From Eretmocerus hayati (taxonomy: Eukaryota; Arthropoda; Insecta; Hymenoptera; Aphelinidae), in contig CM056744.1 in assembly GCA_029851415.1 (NCBI GenBank), positions 104,255,338 through 104,319,337 of the forward strand: a DNA stretch of 64,000 bases. Reading direction: 5' to 3'. Position numbers and translations under genes: made by a program. Below are positions 1 to 11,907 of the stretch, piece after piece. Each line of letters starts with the position of its first letter. Positions within the stretch are counted from its first letter, which is position 1. Under the pieces are notes generated by a model, which worked only from the letters and a program-made list of their open reading frames with translations, had not been told where the DNA came from and did not search any database.

Positions 1-2400
1 GGGCAATATGGAGATACGGCCCGTGTCTCACGGCTCATTGCGGCACGCTCTAGAACCACCTTACAACCTATGCAGAGGCTATATAGATTAGTGCGTGAAA
101 CACTACTCAGCTTGATCTCAGTTTTTGGGCCGTCATGTAGTTATTGCAGGAGCTGCGGTGTTCAGCCAGTTTCGTTGGGGGGTACGACCTTCGTACGTTG
201 ATAGGTGGAACATGAGTCCCACGAGCTTAGAGTACTCGGGGTGGAACCTCATTGCATCGCAATTCTTCTGATACTTGTCATCTTTCTGAACCCCTAAAAG
301 AATTTGTGATTTAAACGGAATCTAGCACAGAGCTTGTTTCATCAGAAAGTGAGATGATGAACTCAGGATATGATCTTGAACTTTTGTGATGAATATTAAT
401 AATAACGTTTGAAAGTCTTGAAACACACGCCCTACAGTTCTAGCGATACAAAAATTCTAAATTGTGATGATACTCACACGTAGCACTAGCAAATCGTTAG
501 TGAATCAATAATATCCTGTCTTTTCACGAATTTTTGAGCCAAGCTTTCATTTGCGATTCACACTGCTTATTGACTCAGACATCCTTCAAATTCGTCCTTG
601 CTTATTCTCTATTGGTCTCTCTAAGAGAAAATGTCCAAATGTGATTCTGGGACTGGTAAAATTTCACCTGTGCTTGATATCCATGAACATACCTTGAAGA
701 CATTTCGAGCTGATTTTTGGGATACAATGTCCATGGCACCAGTCTTGCGCAATTTCAAACTAAATCGTTCATATGCATTGTTAGCATCTGATGGTAGCAA
801 GCGACCTAAAGCAGAATAAAGATTGACATAACTATTCAGGTGATTCACAGTTATCCCAATAAATCTACCCTCTCCTTTGCAAGACATTGATAATTATTTG
901 CACAAATAATGAGAGCTTAATTTTTATTGCTCATGGAGCTGAGAAGCTAAACAGAGAAATGTTCCCTATCCAGGATAACAAAGTATGATATATAGTAAGT
1001 AAATATGTACCTGTTGTTGGTTATTCTGATCTGCTCAATCTATCGACTGCAGAAATTTGGGCCTCGTAGATACTGCCTCTTGGCTTTGGATGTGAATCTG
1101 ACATGGGCATGGTCCGTCTTATATTGGCTGAGATAAGAATGCGAGTTCTCATACATGATACTGATACAGATCTTTCACTTAAAGATCCATTGTTCAAAAA
1201 TTAGTTTGTCAGTGGAAAATTCCTTTTGCTTTCTGCAACTGTTGGTTTCCATCGATGCATACCAAGACAGAGTGTGCTAGCTCTGATAATCCTAGATGTT
1301 GCATTTTGATTACCCATACTAGTTTTAGCAGAGTGAACTTGCCAACTAATACTCAGTTCCTTTTCTAGACATTTTTGGTATTTAGTCTTTTTGTTTACTT
1401 ATGTCTTGTAAAGTTGAAGTATTCGTGGATTTCACTTTTGGGAGGAGAGCGTACTTTTTCACTGACTTTGAGAGAAGTATTATTCATGGATGAGTCCAAG
1501 TCAAAGAGATCCCTCATGTGTATTGACAAGCTACTTTTCTTAGATGGGTAAGATTCATCTTCCGATATCTGAGATTCTTCTGCGATGTTGGCATGGCAGG
1601 TGAATGACTCAAAGATGTTGAAATTTCCAGACTAATTTCAATGAGATCCCCCAGCTATCCTGGTATGAGTTGGCTACTTTGGTGCAGAAAATGTTGAGCT
1701 TGTGGGGCTGGTTCGATTCTTCAAGTGGAGTTGAAGTGTTTTCGGGTTTCAGAGTTTGAAATTTTGAGCAATTACATTGAACAGTATACAAATTGCATAT
1801 CTCAAACTCAGTCTCTCAAGACATTTCATCATACTGCTCGAAACTTTTGTATGTGGTGGAAACGCTCTAAGAAGATACTTATTTGGAGTTGTAGAGGACC
1901 TTGGATTTTGAATTTACTGAGCCACATGGTGTACAGGAATGAGTTTGATACTTAGTTCACTGTATAATGCTGAGCTATTGGACTCTTTCATTCTAGGCCA
2001 TGGAAAATCATTTGAAATCGCTCTTTGACTCTGAGACTCTTGATTGAGTCCGAAACACTCAATACTAACTGAGTGTTTGATTGAGGCCTCAAACTATTTC
2101 AGGATTCTTCTTCTTCAGTCTAAGCACAAATTCTGGGATGTTGTTCAAATTCTTCAGATCACAAGGATTACCCCGAGTCTTGTCTGAGGGATATCAAATT
2201 TTCGTGTGATACATCTCTTGGGACAGATATGACTTGAGCTTGACCAATTCACACATTCTCCACACTTTTCACAACCTCGATAGGGTGAAAGAGAAAGGCC
2301 AGGGAGGAGCAGTAAGGAATCTGACTGGAAACCTAGTTCCGATAATCTTGGGTTCCAAAATAATTCTGTGTGACTCCGAAACCTGCAAATGAATAAAAAA
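1..2400. other. AT-rich stretch, no supported gene
   Basis: Only short ORFs on both strands are visible, none with a recognisable domain, a signal peptide or convincing splice sites. The 62-codon plus-strand ORF at 631-819 has ordinary composition but no family resemblance and overlaps a minus-strand ORF of similar quality. A poly-A-like run lies near 2395-2411. I see no repeat structure of note. Confidence 0.4.
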
Positions 2401-3085
2401 GAAAAAAAAACATTGAAGGTCTATAAACCTATAGTTGAAAATTCTCTATATTATAAGCCTACCCCACAAATTTACCTCCAATAAACACAGGCAACGAGAG
2501 ATAAGCGGAGATTTTTGTGCAGGACTTGGGTATGGTGGTGCCGGGTTGACCTCGTCAAACAGCACTCGTCAGGAACAGCGGCGCCATGCAACGTCGACCA
2601 CCCGGCTCGCCGTCCTCAATCGACCTCCGCTTTGTTTACAAAATTCGAGCACTTCCAAACCACGGTTTTCTAGCTGTTTTTCTAGGAGAGCATAAAACAC
2701 ACAACCCGCGCAGTGACCTGGTGCATTGTCGTCATACCAGCTCTCCTTGATTCTCTCTCCTATCAGTCCTATCCCATGCACAACTTGCCACCCAGGTCAG
2801 TTCGGGAACGCACTGGCTGGGCCGGCTGTATACCCGCGAGAAACCCACTGCAACCGTGAGCACCATTGGCGTCGTCGCCATCGCTTCATTTTCATAGCCT
2901 CCCGGGTAGACCCGGTGCTCACCTACGAATTTGGTCTATAGAGTCCTGATCTGACTTCGCCCGGGTCTCGCGACGGCCGGTGCGGAAACGGCCAGCATCA
3001 GCAACATCACCGGGAGCAGACAGTCACGAGTTTCGCACCAGTCATACTTATTCACCATAGACTACTGTACTCGATCAAAAATTTT
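2401..3085. other. moderately GC-rich stretch of unknown nature
   Basis: Base composition rises clearly between about 2510 and 3030, with many CpG dinucleotides, against AT-rich flanks. Short ORFs exist on both strands (2435-2695, 2726-2941 plus; 2569-2781 minus), but none is recognised. A CpG-rich 5' region of an unseen gene or an old GC-rich mobile element are both possible. Confidence 0.3.
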
Positions 3086-3087
3086 GT

Positions 3088-3122
3088 GTGGCGTGGCGTG
3101 GCGTGGCGTGTCGTGGCGTGGC
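3088..3122. repeat. GTGGC pentanucleotide microsatellite
   Basis: About seven copies of the 5-bp unit GTGGC/GCGTG follow each other, with one substitution (a T for G near 3111). Confidence 0.85.
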
Positions 3123-3308
3123 GCAAAATCATGGCGTAGCGCTTTGTCTGTCATCACCCTAAGGACATCAGCATGGCAGGTATACCTATATGGACGATTT
3201 TTAAAATGGGCCCATATATGGACAATGCTGTTGTCTGAAGATATAGCTCGATAACGTTTAGGCGTTAGGGGCTATTATTTTGGGTTTCATCTTTTGGCAC
3301 TGAAAGCA

Positions 3309-3441
3309 GACTATTCCCAGAGTTTTAGCCAAATCCGTGATCCGGATGTGATAACCTCTCTTGGTAAAAGGAAACTATTTTCAAAGTTTCAGCGAAATCC
3401 GATATCCGGATGTGATGACTCGTGTGATGACCTCTCCTGGT
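3309..3441. repeat. two-copy tandem duplication, about 60-70 bp unit
   Basis: Two adjacent diverged copies share the order: an ACTATT block, a TTT(C/T)AGC(G/C)AAATCC block, ATCCGGATGTGAT, then ACCTCTC(T/C)TGG. The second copy carries a short extra GTGATGACTC duplication near 3412-3428. Confidence 0.6.
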
Positions 3442-3742
3442 GAGTTGAATTATCGGTTGATTGTATTTATATACGGAAATTGCATCATATTTTTTGCTCA
3501 AGACTGCATCTGATGACTCTTGAACTATAATCGCAAACTAATGAAGAGCGTAGTAAAACTATCACTTCACCAGAGACTTCCATTCGAACCCACTGACAAA
3601 GCTGATGTCTCCAAGAAAGTCAAAATTTGCTATTTCTCGATCACTATACGACCTCGTTGATTCTGCAAGAAACCCTAGAACATATTAACCGATTGTTTTG
3701 GTGGCGAGGAATCCATCTCAAATTGTGGATAAAAATTATTTT

Positions 3743-4456
3743 CCTCCCGGCACGAAAGTACGTCCTTTCGCGACTCGTTTTGGTCACGAAAGCTCGACTA
3801 TTGCTGCCGGCACGGGTCAACTCGCGCTCTGATTGGCTGTCAATTTATGCTGCATCTTTCGGTGCCTGCGCTGTTTAGCTGTGCAGAGAGCGCATGAGAC
3901 ATGCACGCAAAACATAACCTATCGAGGTTATGTTTATCAATGTGTTTATTGATGATTTGTATGTACACTTGACAAGCGGTATCTTTTTATAAATACTGCT
4001 GCTTGAACGGAAAGCTCTCAGAAGTCGACTATAGAGCAGGATTTCTAATGCCCCATAACATAAATTGACAAGGCACACAAAATACTCATTGTAAGTGACA
4101 AGAGCTTAGGGCCACAATGACTTGGTGCGGACACATCTTTATATCAAATTCAAGGCCCAAATTGGATCATGTGATAATATATCATTCAGCTTTCACCCAC
4201 AACACATTTCACTTTATTATTTTTTTGCTTACGTCCACCCCGACCAGCAAAAGCTCGGCTGACGCCTCGCTTTTGCAGAAGTCGGGCGGACGAGTACTTC
4301 ACGTCACAAGTATGCAGCAAAAGCAGTAGGTGAAAGCTGCGAGGTCGTCTGCTTGTACAGCCTACCCCTCCAAGATTGTAAACAACTGCAGAGTGAGGTT
4401 AGACGCGTATTTTTGTACTGATTAATAAAATTTCGACGTACTTTCGGGCCGAGAGG
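3743..4456. mobile_element. non-autonomous inverted-repeat element (left part of a composite)
   Basis: About 22 bp at 3743-3765 (core CACGAAAGTACGTC) recur in inverted orientation at 4435-4456 (core GACGTACTTTCGGGCC) with a few mismatches. The interior codes for nothing recognisable. It contains a CTGATTGGCT stretch, and AAAGCTCGGCTGACGCCTCGCTTTTGC near 4250 forms a weak stem. No target duplication could be fixed. A miniature inverted-repeat transposon is the likely reading. Confidence 0.45.
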
Positions 4457-4475
4457 AGAATAGTACATTACGCGT

Positions 4476-4694
4476 CGAGTGCTGGAAACATTTTTTCCTT
4501 CGGGGAACCGAACTAGACGTGGGCGATGGCACCGTCTAGCTTGGTTTTCCCGAAGGAAAAATGTTTCCGCACGAGACTCGTATGCAGTTTTATACGTCTG
4601 TACGCAGAAACAGCTTGTTTCCAGGCTACGCGAGGAGGCCTAGAAACACGCTGTTTCTACGTATGGACGTATAAAAAATAGTATACAGCACTCG
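4476..4694. repeat. nested hairpin cluster
   Basis: Three stems are nested. An outer 9-bp stem pairs CGAGTGCTG (4476-4484) with CAGCACTCG (4686-4694). Inside it lie one hairpin at 4485-4567 (GAAACATTTTTTCCTTCGGG pairing with the reverse complement near 4550) and another at 4588-4676 (TTTTATACGTC... pairing with ...GACGTATAAAA, each with an AGAAACAGC arm). The block directly follows the element ending at 4456 and is probably part of the same composite mobile element. Confidence 0.6.
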
Positions 4695-4696
4695 GC

Positions 4697-6507
4697 AGAG
4701 AAGTGGGATACCCATGACAGCGTGATATCAATGCCTCGGCTTCGCCTCGGCATTATCATCACGCAATCGCGGAAATCCAACTTCCCTGCCTAGTACAGTA
4801 ATATACTATTAGTGAAAATCAGTATGCATTAGCAATTATTAAAAATCGACAGAATTTCCCCATTCTCCTATTACAGTTCCCGAAAATGTTAACCATCTCG
4901 ACATAATCGACATCCTTCATATCCTATCCAAGTGGAGTGTATCGCATTATGAACTCTTCTATTCATCTCCTCTCACGTTTCGATTTAATTCGTATCCCGT
5001 TCCAGATACAGGAGAGATTATCGAAAAAATTTCTTATCTTCCCGGGCTCTTTTCTTTGGGATTGATCATTACCACTCAGAGACAACACCATCGTACAATC
5101 TTGAGCGAATGGATTTAGAAAATTGCACAAACTTGTTCTTGAGATTGTCAGTTAGGATATAGTCCTCGTGAATTCACTGCAATACATCCCGCGGGAATAA
5201 CTTATACGACATTGATGAATAGATAGTAAGGCAAGTGTAGACAACCGAACTCAACATTTTCCAATGCATTTAAAACGATTCGGAAGCTTGTTTCAAGGCC
5301 TTCAAAATAGGCTGATGTTCGTTCGATTTTGGCCAACGAAAAATCGAGCTATCACAATTTCCTCCAAAGAGTGATTTTTCGTGAGTCTGCGAAAGGCTGT
5401 GCCCCATCCTTCAAAATAATATAAATCGGCGATGAAGTGCATGAAATTGTTTTCATCACCGTGCAAACACCTTGAGAGATTTTTCATCTATCCAAATCAC
5501 TATTTCTGTCTCGTTCAGACGTGATGAATACGTTCTTAAGGGTACGAAAAAGTCATACAGCAAACCCTTCCGGGGTAACTCCATGGGGGTATGTTAGGTA
5601 CAACCCCATGCTCACCTTGGTATTTTACAAATTGTTTCTGTCTCTTGCACATAGAATGACTCCGAATCTGGATCTTGAAGTCCAAAAAGAGATTGATGGA
5701 GGCCTTCGAATCTCACTTTCAATTTTCTGGGAGACGCATAAATCATTCAGGATTGGTCTAAACCATAAATTTCCTCATAATCTCACATAGAAATCGTGGA
5801 AGAGATTAGCAAAAAGGTCGGCAAGTGCTCGTTTCTGAGATTGGCATACATGGTGGTATGTCGAGTACAGGGCATGTTAAGTACACTTAACTTGGTCAAT
5901 GGTTTCATCGGAATGTTAGACTAACATAATGGAAATTCATCTTGGACAGTGGGATAAAATGTTTTTTCTTACTTCTTTGAAGGAAGCCTCAATTCACAAA
6001 TATTTTCTCCACGCAGGGAAATCTCCAAATGTATGGACAGAGGCCGACGTGGGAACAAACGATATCATGATCTTCCAAGGGTACTGTGAGTACATATTAT
6101 CATTTCACCCTCCGTATTAATCATCATTTTTGAGTGTGGTATGAATGTGGCAAAGATTCTGAAGTTAATCTACTTTCAATGGCTCTTTTAACACACATGT
6201 CGTCGTTGACTCTGATTTCCAGCAGTATTGGATTTTAGAACTATCTGTGCAGTATGTCGGTTAACTTTTGAAAAAGTCCGTGCGAGCTATGAGAATCAGA
6301 ATCTGCTCTAGATTCTGCCTTTAAGGGAATCACAGAACACCGCATTTTCGTTAATACATTCAGTCCTTTGAACTTTGATAATTCGATTCCTCATTCCTAG
6401 ATTACTAGATAATAATTAGACTCAAGAAAGATATTGTCAGACATTCGAAACACGTTGTTATTGAATATAAATCATATCATTCATATAGTTCACAAGTAGC
6501 ATTAGAT
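4697..6507. other. no supported gene
   Basis: A short GC-rich stem-loop near 4719-4767 (GCGTGATATCAATGCC pairing with GGCATTATCATCACGC) is the only clear structure. ORFs at 5521-5790 and 5929-6120 on the plus strand have no recognised domain or good splice context. The rest is AT-rich intergenic or intronic sequence. Confidence 0.4.
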
Positions 6508-7132
6508 TTAAGGCTAGTCCGGAGTCCCCGCAAAACCGCAACCAGACACGCACCGGCATACTTGCAGGTTGCAGCTGCATCCAATGATTCTGAGAGCGGT
6601 ATTATTGTTTACACGCTTTTATTGGTACTGAATGTGTTATTCAAATACTAGGCCACTTGTGAAATCTTATAACACGTTACCAATCAAAGTTTCATGGCAT
6701 TTCATTCATTAGGAATCGAGAAAAACTTGAAGGCAATTTTTTGGTGGGACAGAGCGCGTCTTCGACTATTCCGATTCATTCCTCAATAACAAAACAGTTT
6801 TGGCCAATATCAGATACTAGGCTCACGTTCAAAAATTCTGAATCCAGCTCGCAAAAACCTTGAACTAGTGTGAGCATCGAGCTTTATAACTTGCTCAGCA
6901 AGCCAAAGAACTACGATTTTCTGGAGATATAGAATGAATCTCCGGGTGTGGAACAACTCATTCGATGGGAAAAATCATGGTGTTTCAGTTGCCATATCTT
7001 GTTTGGGTTGGAAATGTGAGGTTGAAATACTATGAGGCAAAAAGTGGTTCATAATCTCCCATCGCACATGTAGTACGATCAAACCGCCATCTGTCAGGCA
7101 AAATATCCGGATTCACTACGGACTAGCCTTAA
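6508..7132. mobile_element. TTAA-flanked miniature inverted-repeat transposon
   Basis: TTAA at 6508-6511 is followed by GGCTAGTCCG, and the mirror CGGACTAGCC precedes TTAA at 7129-7132. The 625-bp interior has no coding capacity I recognise. A TTAA duplication is the signature of piggyBac-type transposition, so this is probably a piggyBac-like MITE. The superfamily is inferred from the target site only. Confidence 0.6.
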
Positions 7133-7720
7133 ACGAAGACTGTGAGTCGTTGAGTCCTGCATGAAGATCGCTTGAAAATACAGTAGGTCCCACTTAACGT
7201 GATCGCTTCGAGATCAGGACTTTTAATAACTTTGAGCGATTGATACGATTGACAGGAAAGCTCATTTCTCACAGGATTTGTCATTATTAATACAGTTATG
7301 CAGGACTACGCTGTCGTATCTCTCAATTCAGTGTTCTGATTTTGGCACTATATCCATCTTGAGTTATTCTACTAATAACATATGAATCATAGTTATTCAC
7401 TCTGTACATCGACGGAGTTACTGTTGTAAGTCTTGTATTGACGATGTATTGAGTAGATTGATCTGATTATATCAATCTCCCCCAATCATTACTCGTATTT
7501 TGAATCATCAAGTGTTTTCACCAAGCTCAAAATAATTTTTAAATATAAAAATACTTACTCGTTCTGATTTTACACTCGCAAATATGATTGGAGAGTGCAT
7601 TGCGAGAAATTTAAACCCGAAAAATCCCAAAACCTGAGTCTTCATATTTCGTCTGAATACCAAGGAGAATGTGCGATCTTGCGATAGGAAAACTCAAGTT
7701 GAAGAAAAGGAAAAAAAATT

Positions 7721-7792
7721 GCTTTGTCGGGGATTAGAACCGAAGACCCTTCGCGCACCGGGCAATTGTGCTCCCGCCTGCGCTGATCTTGT
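7721..7792 (-). pseudogene. tRNA-like sequence (decayed tRNA or SINE head)
   Basis: On the minus strand the region reads like a tRNA. There is an A-box-like CAGCGCAGGCGGGAGC near 7770-7785. A B-box-like GGTTCTAATCCC near 7730-7741 differs from consensus GGTTCGAATCC at one key position. Segment spacing is roughly tRNA-like, but I could not fold a full cloverleaf. A tRNA-derived SINE or a tRNA pseudogene is more likely than a working gene. Confidence 0.4.
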
Positions 7793-7799
7793 TAACATC

Positions 7800-9243
7800 A
7801 AAAAGAGACTCAAAGCTTGATCATAAGCATTGGGCCACCTTTGGAGGCTTGAGGTTTGAGTTTCATCAAGACTGTTCATCGATGAGTTATGGAGATGCTC
7901 GTATTATTTGAAGGGTCTCGTTGATATCGGAATCATGAGATCCATCCTAAATTGTTAAATAGTCCGTCGAACGACCTGTTCACCGCAGCGCGAGGTATAC
8001 TTTAGTGTGTCACCAGGTTTAGCAAGAGCCCGACATGGCTCCTCACTCGAGCTGGCGGCACTATCAGTTGCTCGGAGTCAGCGCCACAAGCGCAAAGTTC
8101 TATCGTCACGCTCGCGTGCAAGCCTACCAGTGGTCCCCAGAAGTGAGGAGTTGTCTGGTCGTTGGAAAGTTTTTCAGTGTGCTGCAAGAAACGCTAATGC
8201 GGTACACACGTTACCACACAAATCTCGATTGAGTTTTCTACGCAATTCATGATCCGATTAGCTTCTCAACCCCATTGGGTTCATTGCCATCTTATTCGTG
8301 ACCGTGGCTGCAAACAGCTCCCGTCACTATGTCTTTTGCAGCAACCACCACCATAGAGCACGCGCTACGTCCCTCAGGTCTGACAGTCGGCGTGGAGGGC
8401 CGAATAAGTTCTCCGGGCATTTTTCCTGCACACAAGATCCTGGATTTCTTCCTGTAAGATAGAACGCAGCACGGGCACCGGCATGTGCTGTGAACTGCGG
8501 AATTCGTCGCGCACTCCCGCACGTTGCGCACGAAAGCGTACGCAAGGGCTTGTACTCGCGCACGCGCACATTTTCAGTAGGGTAAAACTTTCACGATTGT
8601 AGTGAAAATGGAAGTCTTCAAAAATTCATCAAGATTACTTGGAGTACCTTGAACGTGTCAAGTACATCCTTCGGCTGGCCTTCATTTATTCCTTAGGGTA
8701 GAAGTTCATGCTCGGCTAACAATCTTGATCCTTCAGGGACACTCAAGTCACGTCATTTGCTCATTCTAGGTGATGGAGCGATGAGAAAGTCTCACTTGTA
8801 ACTGATGGCGATCGATATTGACTCATGAAATGGGGCGCGTTTGTATTGGTGGAGTTATCCTGCTATGTTATGAATGCAAATGCGTCAACTTTGTGGCGGA
8901 AGGCCTCATTACTTTGATAATAATAAGCTGGACAATTCGCATGGCACGATATACAAATGAACCGTGACCAGAGATTCTGATAACAGGTGGTATTATGAAC
9001 CATGATTACATTAAGCGGGATCTACTGTGCCTAGGTTCAGCAATTGTGACAACTCTTAATCGGAGGCTTCCCATGCTACATTAGCCTTCATAACTTCAAA
9101 ATGTTGAAATTGTTTACGTTTATTTTACGTGGTGAAGGGAACTAGGATATCAAATGTAGCTTTGATAATCAAAATTCGATCTTTTACAGTATGTTATGCA
9201 AGGACATCATGGACAATTGACGGTACTTATGGTGAGTATTTGA
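7800..9243. other. no supported gene; short CpG-rich patch
   Basis: A patch between about 8000 and 8570 is richer in G+C and CpG than its surroundings and carries several short overlapping ORFs on both strands, none recognisable. The rest is AT-rich. A GT donor-like site (TTATG|GTGAGT) sits near 9231 without a convincing exon before it. Confidence 0.35.
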
Positions 9244-9660
9244 ATGAAGGCCGTTCCATTACTTTCACAATTTTTATTTCCATGGACTAGCTGCTCGCTC
9301 AAACTAATGAAAATGGATCACCATCAAATCACCTACCTCGTTGTTCACTCATACTCTTCCATGGCCCATCGATTCATTGACCCATACGAACTTCTGAATC
9401 TTCAACATAAGAGCATCCGTGGTGAACAAAATTCTGAACAAATGAATTACGTATACGTATCGCTTTCGTCCCATTTCTCCGATAATCCGTCATTTGAGGA
9501 GTATGGTTTTAAATCACCTACAAACCACCGCCAGATCATTCATCGACAATTTCCAGCAGGTGATTATGAAATGCAAACAAAGTTTTCTCGAAAAATAACA
9601 TACGCCGCGCCGGGCCGGTGGTACCTCGAGGCATCACAAATTGATTATGCCCGGTACTAA
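9244..9660 (+). CDS. hypothetical ORF, 138 codons
   Basis: An open frame runs from ATG to TAA. The product would be mostly soluble, rich in Ser, Tyr and His, without a signal peptide, membrane segment or domain that I recognise. Two in-frame Met residues at about 20 and 22 could be alternative starts. It is long for this AT-rich, ORF-poor part of the window, so it may be an exon or a relic of a mobile element. I cannot name a function, and a chance ORF is possible. Confidence 0.25.
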   Translation: MKAVPLLSQFLFPWTSCSLKLMKMDHHQITYLVVHSYSSMAHRFIDPYELLNLQHKSIRGEQNSEQMNYVYVSLSSHFSDNPSFEEYGFKSPTNHRQIIHRQFPAGDYEMQTKFSRKITYAAPGRWYLEASQIDYARY

Positions 9661-9919
9661 TTCACTGTGTTCAGTGGTTTTCTCATGCGCGAGGATATGA
9701 GTCGGCTGCTTCTCCTGTGCTATTCCATCGGGTTAGGTGCCAACTCCACCTATTTCAGAGGCAGATGATATAAATACTGCCGTGCACTTCAAGGAATGGC
9801 GTATGACAGAGAAGTTGATGCTGAGACATTCGACAAAACGTGTTTTTTGGCCGTAAAACCTTCATAACCATCGAATTTCAAAATTTTTTTCTTTTATATA
9901 TACATATGACGAACATACA

Positions 9920-10100
9920 AATATGGTGGTATACTTTTATCTCGTTATTATGCTCACTTTCTGAGATATTGGACATACGGTAATCACGCACGTATGCAAT
10001 ACTCCGTTAGACAAGCGTATGTCCCTCCTGTTGGACATACGGCAGCGCCGCGATCGGCGAGTGTGGCTCAATACTACGGAAGACTGCCGTATAGCAGTCA
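9920..10100. repeat. GACATACGG-containing repeat, related block near 11490-11610
   Basis: The motif GACATACGG and its complement CCGTATGTC occur several times near 9971-10040 and again near 11492-11530. Both blocks also share AATACTCC and a TATACGG or TATAGCAG stretch. The two blocks bracket the ORF at 10019-10438 and the TA-flanked element at 10498-11293, which would fit an older element invaded by the younger one. Confidence 0.35.
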
Positions 10101-10438
10101 GTGACTCGATATTTGCAAGCGCGAGATTTCCGTCGTTCCACCAAACAATCAGATCCAAAGACAGTTCCTGGGTTTTACATAATTTGATATTGAACATACA
10201 TAAGTGGAAAAATGTAGCCGTGAAGACTATGGATATAGGAGATTTTTTCGATTGGCAAGACCATAGTTCTATCGCGAAAATCAAGAAGATCGTTCCAAGG
10301 CCCTATTTGGCAGATGAGGAAAATTTGCAGGTGAAGAGAGGGCAAGCAGTTCTTTCTTATAAAAATGAACCCGATAGATCCCCTCCTTACCCGTACAAGC
10401 ATAATGAGCATGAAATAAATCTTTGTGTTAGTACCTAG
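10019..10438 (+). CDS. hypothetical ORF, 139 codons, possibly a mobile-element relic
   Basis: The ORF runs from ATG to TAG and gives a charged soluble product. Its second half (W-K-N-V-A-V-K, D-F-F-D-W near residues 62-78, then a Pro/Tyr-rich tail) looks more like real protein than random frame. I recognise no domain. It begins inside the GACATACGG repeat block and stops 60 bp before a TA-flanked MITE, so it may be the remains of a transposon-encoded gene. A host exon cannot be excluded. Confidence 0.3.
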   Translation: MSLLLDIRQRRDRRVWLNTTEDCRIAVSDSIFASARFPSFHQTIRSKDSSWVLHNLILNIHKWKNVAVKTMDIGDFFDWQDHSSIAKIKKIVPRPYLADEENLQVKRGQAVLSYKNEPDRSPPYPYKHNEHEINLCVST

Positions 10439-10497
10439 ATCTTAATATATTATTTTCAAACTTTTTTCATCATTGGCCTCAGAATTGACTCTCATAC

Positions 10498-11293
10498 TAA
10501 GGTAACTGTGCCTAATTTGCCCCCATTCCCTAATTTGCCCCCATTCAAGTTCTCAAATGTATGCACCCGCATACCCTGCCGAGCATTTTTTTCATGTTTG
10601 TTACGTTAAAATATGAAGAAATGAACATTTTGGACCTATCCTCCATGACCCGCGCATTTCTCACAACAAAAAAGTGGTTTTCGGTACTTTTGACTTCTTT
10701 TTTGTTAGTCACTAAAAGCTATGCCAAACAAAATTGATGTGATCAATTCCAACGTACCTTATTTATTTTTCTGGTCTTCGTCCCAACTTTAGAATGCTTT
10801 TTGCAGAATTGCAAAATTCGATTTTTAGCCAATTCTACGCTGATATTACGAGAAAAAGTGCAGTGTTCCTAATTTGCCCCCAAAGTCTTTTTCTAAACTC
10901 GTTCCTCACTCCATTCAAAGACATCAATCTCACTTTAAAAATTCAAAAAAGGGTTAAAAAAGCTACAAAATGAGCTAAAGTACGTCTTATTTCGAGGTCT
11001 GGGAGCCAAGATATCTCGATTATACGAAAAACCCGTATAATGTCATGAAAATAGGCCTCTTTTCCCTGTTGGGGCAAATTAGGAACACACTGACAAAAAC
11101 TCGCAAAAAATCTTCTTTCGCAAAAATCAAGATATCTCGGCTCCAATCTGATGAAATTGAACGTACTTTAGCTCATTTTGAAGGTCTTGGAACAAGCTTT
11201 AAAATGAGCCAAAGTACGTTGAAAAATATGGAGATGAGTTGAAATGACGAGCGAAACAAAAGTAGTGGGGGCAAATTAGGCACACTTACCTTA
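10498..11293. mobile_element. TA-flanked MITE with AATTTGCCCCC ends
   Basis: TAAGGTAACTGTGCC at 10498 and its near-perfect inverse ending at 11293 (GGCACACTTACCTTA) define inverted ends of about 28 bp, both running into CTAATTTGCCCCCA. The outermost TA pairs fit the TA target duplication of Tc1/mariner elements. The sequence AATTTGCCCCC recurs inside (near 10528 and 10870). Two inverted blocks around AATGAGCTAAAGTACGT (10966-10990; 11158-11220) add internal pairing. No transposase frame is present. Confidence 0.7.
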
Positions 11294-11907
11294 TATGTAC
11301 TATACACATTAGCACTTATGTACCAAGATAATCGGCGTTCTTGATAAAATTATAGTTATCCATGACATGTATTTGGAAATGTTTATTCACCTAACTTGTT
11401 CACTATCGCTGAAAATTCTCTCAACTGACTCAATCAACGTGTTATTTACCGACATGCGCCAGCTCTCGTGAGCAGAATACTCCTCAAGAACGCCGTATGT
11501 CTGCGCTACCTATGACATACGGTTGGGCTGAGGATCGGCTTCGTTTCGTGGCCACCAAATACTCCTAAAGAATGTCGGATTACCTGCTATACGGTGGTTA
11601 TGGCGAGTGTTACTAGAGATTTTGATTAAATGTTTGACTGTTTTATTTTTTATCTCAGCAATCAAATTTGATAGAGATTTATAGTTTTCGCCTTGGAATC
11701 AGATTTAATCCATTTTATATGAACGTATCCTCATCTCATTTTTGCCAAAATCTGCCATACGACATTTTTAAAAGTGAACGGCAGGATAGCACTCCAAATG
11801 TTTTTGTACCCAAAACATTATGGGAATCGACACGCGCCATAAGATCATTTGAATTGACATGTTAGTTTGATATTGGAAACATGCACCGTTCCCGTGTGCA
11901 AGTTTGG

